DNA from: Flexivirga oryzae | GTDB lineage: Bacteria > Actinomycetota > Actinomycetes > Actinomycetales > Dermatophilaceae | NCBI RefSeq assembly: GCF_014190805.1 | Contig: NZ_JACHVQ010000002.1 | Coordinates: forward strand, 372,001-436,000 | Length of the DNA stretch: 64,000 nt | Direction: 5' to 3' | Shown: positions 32,215 to 43,048 of the stretch, one piece after another | How the letters are laid out: each line of letters begins with the position of its first letter | Numbering within the stretch: position 1 is the first letter of the stretch | Made by a program: the position numbers and the translations under genes | Notes under the pieces: model-generated | Told to the model about the DNA's origin: nothing | Database searches by the model: none | Seen by the model: only the letters and a program-made list of their open reading frames with translations

Positions 32215-32291
32215 TGGAGCCGCCTATCGGAATCGAACCGATGACCTATTCATTACGAGTGAATCGCTCTGGCCGACTGAGCTAAGGCGGC
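32215..32291 (-). tRNA. tRNA-Thr(CGT), CCA encoded
   Basis: On the minus strand the acceptor arm GCCGCCT pairs with AGGCGGC, followed by discriminator T and CCA (32215-32217). The D arm is GCTC...GAGC, the anticodon stem ATTCA/TGAAT carries loop CTCGTAA with anticodon CGT (bases 32255-32257), and the T arm is ATCGG-TTCGATT-CCGAT. It reads the Thr codon ACG. The half from the anticodon loop to the CCA comes from the AICE; the 5' half is original. Compensatory changes in the T stem keep it folded. Confidence 0.95.
32217..32261 (-). repeat. AICE attachment site within the restored tRNA
   Basis: 45-bp partner of 21941-21985 with two differences, at 32226 (A) and 32242 (T), that form one T-stem pair. 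The longest exact run common to both copies covers GACCTATTCATTACGAGTG, which holds the anticodon loop, so strand exchange probably took place there. Confidence 0.88.
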
Positions 32292-32362
32292 ATGGCCCGG
32301 AGGGCCGCGACGAGTATACGCAAGAGACCGGCCGGACACCGAATCGGCGGTCGCAACCGGTC

Positions 32363-32408
32363 CCCGTGATGCCGAACGCGCTGTATAGCGCGCGCTTGGC
32401 ATCACGGG
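32363..32408 (-). terminator. Terminator after the alpha/beta hydrolase gene
   Basis: CCCGTGATGCC (32363-32373) and its exact complement (32398-32408) with an inner GCGCT/AGCGC stem. It lies 7 bp beyond the hydrolase stop and before the tRNA gene on the same strand. Confidence 0.7.
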
Positions 32409-32414
32409 AGACGC

Positions 32415-33308
32415 TCAGCGGGTCGGTGGGCCGGTGAGCAGCTCCGCGATCGCGTCGGTGATGACGCCGGCGCCGCCGCCGAGGGTGATCGTGTAGTGGT
32501 TGACGCCCGACACCTCCCGCCAGCTGAAGTTCGGGTGCCCCGCGGCCCAGGCATCGAGCATCGCGGCCGGGTAGAGCCCGGTGGGTTCGTTCATCAGCCC
32601 ACGGGGCGCGCGCAGGAAGACCGCCTCGGCGGTGAGGGTCCGCCAGGCCCGGTCGGTCTCGCCGCCGACGAACATCTGCGGGTAGTCCTGGCCGATCAGC
32701 TCACCCGACACCGTGCTCCGGTACGGCGGGCCGGAGCCCAGGTCGTAGTCGACGTATGCCGCCACAGCGTCGTTCCACTCGTCGGCGAACGCCGGATGCT
32801 GCCGCCAGAACGCCTGGTACTCCTCGTGACTCGCGAAGTCCACCGTCAACCGCTCCACGGCGGGGCCGAGCCCGGCCTTCATCAGCGCCGCCATGTCGAC
32901 ACCCTCCGGCACCGGGAACGGCACCCCGCCGTCGACCAGCAGCACCCGGCCGACCGTCTCGGGGTGCTCCCCCGCCAGCGTGGCGACGACGAAACCGCCC
33001 ATCGAGTGCCCGACCGCCAGGTCGCAGCGGCCGTCGGCGAGCTCCTGCAGCACGGCGACGCAGTCGGTGGCGTGCTGCGTCATACCCGACGGTCCGGGCA
33101 AGGAACCCGACCGCCCGCGGCCACGCAGGTCCGGCGCGAGGATCACGGTCCCTGGCGCCACTGCATCACCCACGAGCTGCCACGAGACGTGGGTGGCGGT
33201 GATGCCGTGCACGGCCAGCACGACCCGCTCGACCGGCCCGTCGCCCTGCCACCGCCCGACCCGCAGCGAGCCACCGCGCACCGGCACGTCGTGCGTGGAG
33301 TAGCCCAT
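32415..33308 (-). CDS. Alpha/beta-fold hydrolase
   Basis: 297 residues. RVVLAVHGITATHVSW carries the oxyanion-hole HG, LAPDLRGRGRSG is typical, and the nucleophile Ser sits in LAVGHSMGGFV. A catalytic His is expected in SGVNHYTITLG near residue 275. No signal peptide is present, so it is cytoplasmic. It starts in a TGATG overlap with the SDR gene, so the two act in one transcript; an ester or thioester hydrolase serving that dehydrogenase is possible. The substrate cannot be named. Confidence 0.87.
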   Translation of the reverse strand: MGYSTHDVPVRGGSLRVGRWQGDGPVERVVLAVHGITATHVSWQLVGDAVAPGTVILAPDLRGRGRSGSLPGPSGMTQHATDCVAVLQELADGRCDLAVGHSMGGFVVATLAGEHPETVGRVLLVDGGVPFPVPEGVDMAALMKAGLGPAVERLTVDFASHEEYQAFWRQHPAFADEWNDAVAAYVDYDLGSGPPYRSTVSGELIGQDYPQMFVGGETDRAWRTLTAEAVFLRAPRGLMNEPTGLYPAAMLDAWAAGHPNFSWREVSGVNHYTITLGGGAGVITDAIAELLTGPPTR

Positions 33309-34054
33309 CAGTGCGCCGACCAGCCGCCGTCGAGCGTGAAGCTCGACCCGTTCGCCATCCCGGCGGTGGGCCCGCACAGCCAGGTCACCATGTCGGCGAT
33401 CTCGGCCGGCTCGGCCAGCCGCTTCACGGCGCTCTCGGTCAGGAAGATCTTCTCGACGACCTCGTCCTCGCCGATCCCGTGCGTGCGAGCCTGATCGGCG
33501 ATCTGCTTGTCCACCAGCGCGGTTCGCACATACCCGGGGCTGACGCAGACGCTGGTCACGCCCTTGCCGCCACCCTCCAGCGCGATCACCTTGGACAGCC
33601 CCTCCAGGCCGTGCTTGGCCGCGACATACGCGGACTTGTACGCCGACGCACGCAATCCGTGCACCGACGTGATGTTGACGATGCGCCCGAAACCGCGCTC
33701 GTACATGCCCGGCAGCACGGCCCTGGTCAGCAGGAACGGCGACTCGAGCATCAGCGTGAGGATGAGGTGGAACTTCTCCGGCGGGAACTCCTCGATCGGT
33801 GAAACGTGTTGGATGCCGGCGTTGTTCACCAGGATGTCCTGGTCCAGCGACAGGTCGGCGAGCGCCGCGGTGTCGCTCAGATCGACCACCCACGGTGTGC
33901 CGCCGACCTGCTGGGCGACCCGTCCGGCCGCCTCTTCGTTGACGTCCGCGACGGTCACCGACGCACCGGCGGCCGCCAGGGCCACCGCGCAGGCCTCCCC
34001 GATGCCGCTGCCGGCACCGGTCACCAGCGCACGCTTGCCGCTCAAGTCACTCAC
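33308..34054 (-). CDS. SDR, 3-hydroxybutyrate dehydrogenase-like
   Basis: 248 residues from a GTG at 34054 with AAGGAGAG upstream. RALVTGAGSGIGEA, DILVNNAGIQHVSPIEEFPPEKF, Ser in VNITSVHGLRAS, Tyr-x3-Lys in SAYVAAKHGLEGL and VCVSPGYVRTALVDKQI closely follow bacterial 3-hydroxybutyrate dehydrogenases. It would interconvert 3-hydroxybutyrate and acetoacetate with NAD+. The coupled hydrolase downstream could release or use a related acid. The specificity is inferred from the sequence around the PIEEFPPEK and VDKQI segments only. Confidence 0.83.
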   Translation of the reverse strand: MSDLSGKRALVTGAGSGIGEACAVALAAAGASVTVADVNEEAAGRVAQQVGGTPWVVDLSDTAALADLSLDQDILVNNAGIQHVSPIEEFPPEKFHLILTLMLESPFLLTRAVLPGMYERGFGRIVNITSVHGLRASAYKSAYVAAKHGLEGLSKVIALEGGGKGVTSVCVSPGYVRTALVDKQIADQARTHGIGEDEVVEKIFLTESAVKRLAEPAEIADMVTWLCGPTAGMANGSSFTLDGGWSAH

Positions 34055-34175
34055 ACGACTCTCCTTCGGTTGGCGGCGCCCAGGGTGCACGCCGCGACTC
34101 AGCAGGTTCTGGCTCTGCCCCGGACGGTACCCCTCGGCCCGCCGCGGTCGACGGAGTGTCCACCCGACCGGCCGG

Positions 34176-35744
34176 TCAGCAGGTCTTGCCGTTGGCCGGG
34201 ATGGTCCCCTTCAGGAGGTAGGCGTCCACCGCGGAGTCCACGCAGGACGAGCCCATCATGTATGCCGTGTGGCCGTCCCCGTCATACGACAGCAGGTGGC
34301 CGTTCTGCAGCTCCTTCGCCAGCCGCACCGACCACTGGTAGGGGGTGGCCGGGTCACGCGTGGTGCCCAGCACCAGGATCGGCCCGGAGCCGGCGGCGGT
34401 GATCTTCTCCGGTTTGCCGGTCGCCTTGATCGGCCATTCGCCGCAGCCGAGCCCTCCCCAGGCGAGCATCGGTCCCCAGGTCGGGGCGACCTTGCTGAAC
34501 GTCTTGACGTCCTTGCGGTAGGTCGCCAGGTTCGGCGAGCTGCCCCGGTCGAGGCAGTTGACCGCGTTGATCACCTGCATGATGTTGCCGTTGTAGGTGC
34601 CGTCGCTGTTGCGGTCGGCGTACTGGTCGGCCAGCGCCATCAGCTTGTCGCCGCTGCCGTTGAACGCCGCCTGGAACGCGTCGGTCAGTGTCGGCCAGGA
34701 CCCCTTGTCGTACATCGCGTCGGCGATGCCGAAACTCGCCCAGCCCTCGGTCAGCTTCGTGACGTCGCCCTGCCCGGTGACGGGCAGTGGTGCGGCGTCG
34801 ACATCCTTGAGGAACTTCCGGATCCGCGCCATCCCGGCGTCGACGCTGTTGCCCAGCGGGCAGTCGCCCTGTGCCACGCAGTCACGCACATAGGACCGGG
34901 TCGCCTGCTCGAAACCCTTGGCCTGACCGAGGCTCTCCTGGGTGCCGGTGATGTCCGGCGGGACGACGCCGTCGAGCACGAAACGCCCGACCCGCTTCGG
35001 GAAGAGCCCGGCGTACGTCGACCCGATGAAGGTGCCGTAGGACTTGCCCAGGTAGTTCAGCTGCTGCTCACCGAGGGCGGCGCGCAGGATGTCCATGTCC
35101 TTGGCGACCTCGACCGTCGAGACGTGCCCCAGCAGGTTGCCCGCCTTCGCCTCGCACGCCTTGCCGAACGCCCTGTTGTCCTTGGCCGCCTGCTGCTGCT
35201 CGGCCTTCGTGTCGGGAGTGGGGTCCTCGCCGAGGAAGGTGTCCATCTGTGCGTCGCCGTAGCAGGTGATCGGCGCGGACCGCTGGACCCCGCGCGGGTC
35301 GAAGCCCACGACGTCGTATGACGAACGCACGTCCTTGCTCACGACGTATCCGGAGGCCGCCGCGGCCGCGTAGTCGACGCCCGAGCCGCCCGGGCCGCCG
35401 GGGTTGACAACCAGGGCACCCTTGCGGTCGCCGGTGGCGGGGACCTTGTCGATGGCCAACTGGATGGTGGCGCCGTCCGGTTCGGCGTAGTCGACCGGCA
35501 CGGTCAGCTTGGCGCACTGGGCCTGACCGCAGGACGACCAGTCGAGCTTCTGGTCGTAGAACTTCGCCAGCGGGGCCGTCGTGCCGCTGGTAGCGGCGTT
35601 GGCGGAGCCACCGGACGCGGCCGAGGAGAACTGCGCGCCGCTGGTGGGCGCGGGTCCGGACGAACCGCTGCTGCAACCGGTCGCGAGCGCCATACCCAGG
35701 ACCGTGAGGCCTGCCAACCCGGCCACTCGCCGTCGTCGCACCAT
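34176..35744 (-). CDS. Secreted tripeptidyl-aminopeptidase-like lipoprotein
   Basis: 522 residues. A lipoprotein signal (lipobox near ALATGCSS) and a Ser/Ala linker lead to an alpha/beta hydrolase: LVVNPGGPGGSGVDYA, YDVVGFDPRGVQRSAPITCY, nucleophile Ser in NYLGKSYGTFIGSTYAGLFPKRV, acid in ILVLGTTRDPATPY and His in YDGDGHTAYM, with the TAP-like C-terminal domain and several Cys pairs. Such enzymes cleave tripeptides or process secreted proteins outside the membrane. The start is uncertain: ATG 35744 or GTG 35753, neither with a clear ribosome site. Confidence 0.85.
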   Translation of the reverse strand: MVRRRRVAGLAGLTVLGMALATGCSSGSSGPAPTSGAQFSSAASGGSANAATSGTTAPLAKFYDQKLDWSSCGQAQCAKLTVPVDYAEPDGATIQLAIDKVPATGDRKGALVVNPGGPGGSGVDYAAAAASGYVVSKDVRSSYDVVGFDPRGVQRSAPITCYGDAQMDTFLGEDPTPDTKAEQQQAAKDNRAFGKACEAKAGNLLGHVSTVEVAKDMDILRAALGEQQLNYLGKSYGTFIGSTYAGLFPKRVGRFVLDGVVPPDITGTQESLGQAKGFEQATRSYVRDCVAQGDCPLGNSVDAGMARIRKFLKDVDAAPLPVTGQGDVTKLTEGWASFGIADAMYDKGSWPTLTDAFQAAFNGSGDKLMALADQYADRNSDGTYNGNIMQVINAVNCLDRGSSPNLATYRKDVKTFSKVAPTWGPMLAWGGLGCGEWPIKATGKPEKITAAGSGPILVLGTTRDPATPYQWSVRLAKELQNGHLLSYDGDGHTAYMMGSSCVDSAVDAYLLKGTIPANGKTC

Positions 35745-35802
35745 GCGCTGCACGTTACGTCATCGTCCTTGCCCCGGGCCGACAAGACCGGCCACCCACC
35801 AT

Positions 35803-35896
35803 ACCGAGAGGCTCAGTAGCGACCCACGGGCTCAGTAAACCCGGCCGAAATGACCCCGGATTGCTGAGCCTCTGGGCTGTTGGTGAGCCTCTCGGT
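35803..35896. repeat. Nested palindrome repeat, copy A
   Basis: Outer arms ACCGAGAGGCTCA (35803-35815) and its exact complement (35884-35896); inner arms GGCTCAG (35829-35835) and CTGAGCC (35864-35870). Heptamer starts lie at 35809, 35829, 35864 and 35884, the same 20/35/20 spacing as in copy B at 46446-46527. The right end touches the holB stop codon. It could act as a terminator or be a REP-like mobile palindrome. Confidence 0.7.
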
Positions 35897-37038
35897 TATC
35901 GGGTGGGGGCGCGCAGCCCGATCGCCATGGCCTCCAGCGCGAGCAGCGGCGGCACGTTGGCCTCGATCCGCTCGCGCGCCGTCCCGATCGTGTCCATCGC
36001 GAGCAGCAACTGCTCGCTGGTCCGACCGTCGGCCAGCTGCCGTACCTCGTCGGTGAGGTCGGCGTTGATCAGCGGCACGGTGTTGCCCGCGCGGACGACC
36101 AGGGCGTCCCGGTAGATCGACAACAGATCGACCAGGGACCGGTCGATGACGTCCCGGCTGAACCGGGTCGCGCGGGTCTTCTGCTCCTTCTCCAGCGCGG
36201 AGATCTGCGAGCGCACGTGCGGCGGCTGGGTCCGTGCACCCGGGTCGGCGCCGAGCTGTGCCATCAACCGGGCCTTCTCGGCGGCGTCACGCTCCGCGGA
36301 CGATGCCGAGGACTCCTCGCCGGCGATCGCGGCCAGGTCGGCCGCTGCGCTCATCGCCTCACCGAGGCCGTGGATGTGGCCGGCCAGCAGCAGCGTCTTG
36401 CGGCGCCGCTCGCGCGCGGACTCGTCGGTGGCCAGCCGCTTGGCGAGGCCGACGTGCGACTGTGCCGCCCGTGCCGCGTCGGCGGCGACTTGCGGGTCGA
36501 TGCCGTCGCGCTCCACCAGCAGCCGCGCCACCGCTTCCACCGGCGGGGTCCGGAGCCGCACGTGCCGGGTGCGGGACCGGATGGTGATGATGACGTCCTC
36601 CAGCGACGGCGCACAGAGCAACCAGACGGTGCGCTCGACCGGCTCCTCCAGCGCCTTCAGCAGGGCGTCCGCCGCGCGCTCGGTGAGCCGGTCGGCGTCC
36701 TCGATGATGATGACCCGCCAGCTCCCGATGCTCGGCCGGCGCTGGGCGAGCCCGGCCAGCTCGCGGGCGTCCTTGACCTGGATCGACAGCCCCTCGGTGG
36801 CCAGCACCGTCACATCGGCGTGGGCCAGGTCGCGCACCGTCCGGCACTCGTGACACTCCCCGCAACCGCCGGTGGGGCACTCCAGCGCGGCCGCGAACGC
36901 GCGCGCCGCGACGGACCGGCCCGATCCGGGCGGGCCGGTCAGCAGCCAGGCATGGGTCATCCTCGCCGGGTCGGCGACCGCGGCCTGCAGCGTCGCGACC
37001 GCCTGGTCCTGGCCGATGACGTCCTTCCACACCGTCAT
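35896..37038 (-). CDS. holB: DNA polymerase III delta' subunit
   Basis: 380 residues. The clamp-loader AAA+ core is visible: Walker A variant LTGPPGSGRSVAARAFA, a four-Cys zinc module (CPTGGCGECHECRTV), IEDADRLTERAADALLKALEEP (Walker B and sensor region) and IRSRTRHVRLR. Delta' helps open and load the sliding clamp. As usual for delta', the P-loop lacks the normal Lys-Thr (GSGRSV), so ATP hydrolysis is left to other subunits. It lies downstream of tmk, a common pairing in actinobacteria; the 88-bp gap between them includes a short 7-bp hairpin at 37062-37077. Confidence 0.92.
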   Translation of the reverse strand: MTVWKDVIGQDQAVATLQAAVADPARMTHAWLLTGPPGSGRSVAARAFAAALECPTGGCGECHECRTVRDLAHADVTVLATEGLSIQVKDARELAGLAQRRPSIGSWRVIIIEDADRLTERAADALLKALEEPVERTVWLLCAPSLEDVIITIRSRTRHVRLRTPPVEAVARLLVERDGIDPQVAADAARAAQSHVGLAKRLATDESARERRRKTLLLAGHIHGLGEAMSAAADLAAIAGEESSASSAERDAAEKARLMAQLGADPGARTQPPHVRSQISALEKEQKTRATRFSRDVIDRSLVDLLSIYRDALVVRAGNTVPLINADLTDEVRQLADGRTSEQLLLAMDTIGTARERIEANVPPLLALEAMAIGLRAPTR

Positions 37039-37126
37039 GCCTGGCCACCGCGGCGTGCTGAGAGGCCCTGGGGCCTCCGCGAAGTATCGGAGCGACGAAG
37101 AAGCGGAGAACTTCGTGGGGTACAGC

Positions 37127-37720
37127 TCATGACCGGTCCACCCGTTCGGCCACGATCGCCGCGATCTCCTGCGCCGGCAGGCTCGCGTCGACCACCAGGT
37201 AGCGGCCAGGATCCGCCGCCGCCAGCTGCAGGTAGTGCTCGCGCACCCGCGCGTGGAAGTCGTCCTGCTCCGCCTCCAGCCGGTCGTGCACCTCTCCCCG
37301 GCGGTCCCGACCGACCTCGGGCGTCACATCCAGCAGCACCGTCAGGTCGGGTAGCAAGTCTTCGGTCGCCCACAACGAAAGTCGTTTGATCTCAGCAGGA
37401 TCCAGCTCACGCCCGGCTCCCTGATAAGCGACGGACGAGTCGAGGTAGCGGTCCTGCAGCACGATCGCGCCGCGCGCCAGCGCCGGGCGCACGACCGTCG
37501 CGATGTGGTGCGCCCGGTCGGCGGCGAAGAGCAACGCCTCCGCGCGGGGCGCCACGTGGTCACCGTGCAGCAGCACTTCCCGGATGCTCGTGCCGAGCTG
37601 CGTCCCACCGGGCTCGCGCGTGACGACCACGTCATACCCGGCCTCGATGAGCCGACCGCGCAGCAACTCGATCTGGGTCGTCTTGCCCGCGCCGTCGCCG
37701 CCCTCGAACGCTATGAACAC
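37127..37720 (-). CDS. tmk: Thymidylate kinase
   Basis: 197 residues from a GTG at 37720, giving the standard N terminus FIAFEGGDGAGKTTQIELL with Walker A. The DR-x motif is TREPGGTQLG, followed by LLFAADRAHH, LQDRYLDSSVAYQGAGREL and VLLDVTPEVGRDRRGE. It phosphorylates dTMP to dTDP for DNA synthesis. The lid and P-loop residues are complete. The longer open frame upstream contains no homologous sequence, so the GTG is preferred. Confidence 0.93.
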   Translation of the reverse strand: MFIAFEGGDGAGKTTQIELLRGRLIEAGYDVVVTREPGGTQLGTSIREVLLHGDHVAPRAEALLFAADRAHHIATVVRPALARGAIVLQDRYLDSSVAYQGAGRELDPAEIKRLSLWATEDLLPDLTVLLDVTPEVGRDRRGEVHDRLEAEQDDFHARVREHYLQLAAADPGRYLVVDASLPAQEIAAIVAERVDRS

Positions 37721-37792
37721 AATCCCGCAGCCTAGTCCGGGCCACCCACAAAACGTTTCAGCGGACCGGACCGGGCCACGTAGGTTGGGGGT

Positions 37793-39148
37793 ATGACGCA
37801 AAGCCCCTCACCCCTGCTCGAATCGACGACCCGGGCCCTCACCGCCCACGCGATCGAGGCCCAACGCGCCAGTCGCACACCGGCACTGGTGGCCGGCGTC
37901 GCCCGCCACGGCGAGCTGCTCTGGGATGCCGCCGTCGGACAGGCGGACCTGTCCGATCCGGGCGTGCCGCTCGGCCCGGACACGCAGTTCCTCGTCGCAT
38001 CCAACACCAAGACGTTCACGGCCGTGCTGATCATGCAGTTGCGCGACGAGGGCAAGCTGTCATTGGACGACACCCTGGACCAGCTGGTGCCGGGCACCAC
38101 GCACACGCAGGTGACGGTCCGCGAGATGCTCGCACACATCAGCGGCATGCAGCGCGAGCCGGTCGGCGACGTGTGGGACACCCTGGAGTTCCCCGACCGC
38201 GAGGGGCTGATCAGCGGGTGGAACGAGGCCGAGCGGGTGCTGCGCCCGCACAACCGCTGGCACTACTCGAATCTCTGCTACGCGCTGCTCGGTCAGGTCG
38301 TGGCGCGGCTGGACGGCGGCAGCTGGGAGGCCTCCCTGCAGCGGCGGCTGCTCGACCCCCTGGAGCTGCGGCGCACCACGCTGACCCTGACCGCGCCGCG
38401 CGTCGGGCTCTACTACGTGCCACCGTTCACGGACGTGCCGGTCGAGGAGCCCGTGCTGGCCAAGAACACCACCGACTCGGCGGGTGCGCTCGCCAGCACC
38501 CTCGCCGACATGGTGCGCTGGCACGGCTTCCTGCTCGACCCGGTCGAGGAGATCCTCTCCCCCGACACGGTCGAGGAGATGCGGCAGCCGCAGATCGCCG
38601 CCGACCCGGGGTGGAACACCGCGTGGGGGCTCGGTCTGGAGCTGGAGCGGCGCGACGGGCGCATCTGGTTCGGGCACACCGGCGGGATGCCCGGCGGCAT
38701 CACCGGGTTCTTCTCCGAGCCGGAGTCCGGCACCACGGGCGCGGTGCTGATGAACAACTCGATCTCCAAGGACCCGGCGGGCACCGCGATCAAGTTCGGT
38801 GCGTATGTCGTCGAGCACGACCCGCAGCTGCCGGCGCCGTGGCAACCCGGCACCGTCGAGCCCGAAGAGCTGAAACCGCTTGTCGGGCAATGGTTCTCCG
38901 AGGGCGCCGAGTTCACCTTCGCGATCGCCGACGGCAAACTGACCGCGAAGCTCGCGGCCGCGCCGGCAACCGTTCCGCTGTCGGTGTTCGAGCCCGAGGG
39001 AGAGGACGTCTATCGGACGGTCAGCGGCCGCGAGCGCGGCGAGCGTCTCGTCATACACCGTCGGGACGACGGCTCGGTGCGCCAGTTCAACTGGGCCACT
39101 TACCGATTCACCCGCGAACCGCTCGGCTTCGGCCAGCCCACCCCCTGA
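37793..39148 (+). CDS. Serine hydrolase, class C beta-lactamase-like
   Basis: 451 residues. S-x-x-K in FLVASNTKTFTAVL, Y-x-N in HYSNLCYALLGQV and H-T-G-G in IWFGHTGGMPGG are the three active-site motifs of class C beta-lactamases and DD-peptidases. A C-terminal lipocalin-like beta domain (about residues 350-450) follows. There is no signal peptide, so it is more likely a cytoplasmic esterase or D-aminopeptidase than a secreted beta-lactamase. It is divergent from tmk by 72 bp and ends at a strong terminator. Confidence 0.87.
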   Translation: MTQSPSPLLESTTRALTAHAIEAQRASRTPALVAGVARHGELLWDAAVGQADLSDPGVPLGPDTQFLVASNTKTFTAVLIMQLRDEGKLSLDDTLDQLVPGTTHTQVTVREMLAHISGMQREPVGDVWDTLEFPDREGLISGWNEAERVLRPHNRWHYSNLCYALLGQVVARLDGGSWEASLQRRLLDPLELRRTTLTLTAPRVGLYYVPPFTDVPVEEPVLAKNTTDSAGALASTLADMVRWHGFLLDPVEEILSPDTVEEMRQPQIAADPGWNTAWGLGLELERRDGRIWFGHTGGMPGGITGFFSEPESGTTGAVLMNNSISKDPAGTAIKFGAYVVEHDPQLPAPWQPGTVEPEELKPLVGQWFSEGAEFTFAIADGKLTAKLAAAPATVPLSVFEPEGEDVYRTVSGRERGERLVIHRRDDGSVRQFNWATYRFTREPLGFGQPTP

Positions 39149-39159
39149 GCGCAGACGCG

Positions 39160-39193
39160 AAGGGCCGCCGCGGAGAACTCCGCGGCGGCCCTT
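39160..39193. terminator. Bidirectional terminator
   Basis: AAGGGCCGCCGCGGAG (39160-39175) with a two-base loop and its exact complement (39178-39193). It lies between convergent genes ending at 39148 and 39208 and ends in CTTCGTCG on the plus strand. Confidence 0.85.
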
Positions 39194-39207
39194 CGTCGTA
39201 CGCCCTG

Positions 39208-39909
39208 TTACTTGGTCCAGCGGATGTTGTGGTCGTAGTCGTTGTAGACGACGTTGGAGACCTTCGCACCGGGGATCTGGTAGATGTAGCAGCTGCTGCC
39301 CGTCTCACCGGCCGCCAGCTTCTTCGAGTCGCTCTCGCACGCGTCGGTGTCACCGTAGACACGCTTGGCGTTCTTGACCGAGGCGCCGATCTCCGGGTGG
39401 AAGAACAAGCCGTTGATCGAGTTGGTGCCGAAGTAGCTCGACTTGACCTTGATCGGGGTGACGTCGAACTTCAGGTAGTAGACGGTGCCGTTCGCCTTCT
39501 TCAGCCGGGCCTCGTTGTAGTCGCTCGCGGGAGCGACCTCCAGCGAGGTCGGCGTGAGCCGGTAGACGTCGTCATCGTCCTTGATGACGGCGGGTTCGCC
39601 GAGCTTGAACGTGCCGTCCGGGTCGCTCACCTCGGTCGGTCCGGTCGCCGGCTTGGTCGCCTCGGACGTCGAGGTCTCGCTCGCCTCCGACGTCGTGGTC
39701 TCGCTCGGCTCGGTCGTCGTGGTGGACGTCTCCGGTGCGCTCGACTCGGTGGTCGTGCTGGTCTTCGGTGCCGCCGACGACGTCGTCGTGGTCTGGCCGG
39801 CCGGCGTGGTCACACTCGCGCTCTCGCCACTGTTGCACGCTGCCAGGCTCAAGGCCCCGGCGACGGCGACAGCACCGATCACGGTGCGCCGAAAAGTATT
39901 GCTGGACAT
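39208..39909 (-). CDS. Putative lipoprotein with Thr/Ser-rich linker
   Basis: 233 residues. The signal peptide ends in a lipobox LSLAACNSG (Cys about residue 25). Residues 30-90 are an extended Thr/Ser/Glu linker (many TTT, ETST and SEAT units), probably glycosylated or wall-spanning. The remaining domain has GTVYYLKFDVTPIKVKSSYFG, two cysteines (DACESDSKK and SSCYIYQIPGAKV) and ends NIRWTK, like small beta-sandwich domains of the DUF4352 kind. It would sit at the outer face of the membrane. Function unknown. Confidence 0.75.
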   Translation of the reverse strand: MSSNTFRRTVIGAVAVAGALSLAACNSGESASVTTPAGQTTTTSSAAPKTSTTTESSAPETSTTTTEPSETTTSEASETSTSEATKPATGPTEVSDPDGTFKLGEPAVIKDDDDVYRLTPTSLEVAPASDYNEARLKKANGTVYYLKFDVTPIKVKSSYFGTNSINGLFFHPEIGASVKNAKRVYGDTDACESDSKKLAAGETGSSCYIYQIPGAKVSNVVYNDYDHNIRWTK

Positions 39910-40028
39910 AGCTTCCCTCCGTTGTGTCCTGCGGGGCGATCGAGCTTGTGACGGTGCTCGTCGCCCTGCGGTTCCCCGCGAATTGCCGACGTCCCGGGCC
40001 GGCCGGTCTCCCCCGACGGACCCTCTCC

Positions 40029-42851
<2,823 letters not shown>

Positions 42852-43025
42852 TCTCGTTCTTCTCACTCTCCGTCCGACGTGCAGTGGATTCGTCACTGCT
42901 TCGACGTGCGAACGGGTCGCAGTCTATGCACGACCCCGGGCATCGCCGCAGTCCGGGCCGGTCCGTGGGCACCGGTGTGACCCGTGCCACTCGGTCGTGA
43001 AGGGCGCCATTGGGGAATTAGTTGA

Positions 43026-43036
43026 AAGTTAAACTT
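43026..43036. promoter_or_regulatory. AT-rich palindrome before the dioxygenase gene
   Basis: AAGTT-A-AACTT within TTGAAAGTTAAACTTG, 12 bp before the ATG at 43049, an AT-rich island in GC-rich DNA. It resembles MarR-type operators; no adjacent marR gene is present. Confidence 0.4.
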
Positions 43037-43048
43037 GTTGCTGCCATC

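Larger units (their letters stand above)
21941..32261 (+). mobile_element. Integrated AICE in tRNA-Thr(CGT)
   Basis: The element proper spans about 21986-32216 between two 45-bp tRNA-derived repeats. At the right end is the backbone pra, FtsK-type transfer gene, repSA, xis, a small ORF and int, with int next to the intact tRNA, the arrangement of pSAM2-like actinomycete integrative and conjugative elements. Left of it lies cargo on the minus strand: XRE regulator, CutA, a secreted protein and an ABC transporter. It should excise through Int and Xis, replicate by RepSA and move between mycelia or cells as double-stranded DNA through the FtsK-like protein. All backbone genes look intact. Confidence 0.9.

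Noticed and set aside
33507..35321. 604-codon plus-strand frame opposite the SDR and TAP-like genes
   Set aside because: Antisense shadow spanning two genes with strong motifs on the minus strand; the frame crosses their intergenic gap without any domain.
37062..37077. Intrinsic terminator between tmk and holB
   Set aside because: The hairpin has a 7-bp stem with a two-base loop and no pyrimidine tract; too weak to list separately.
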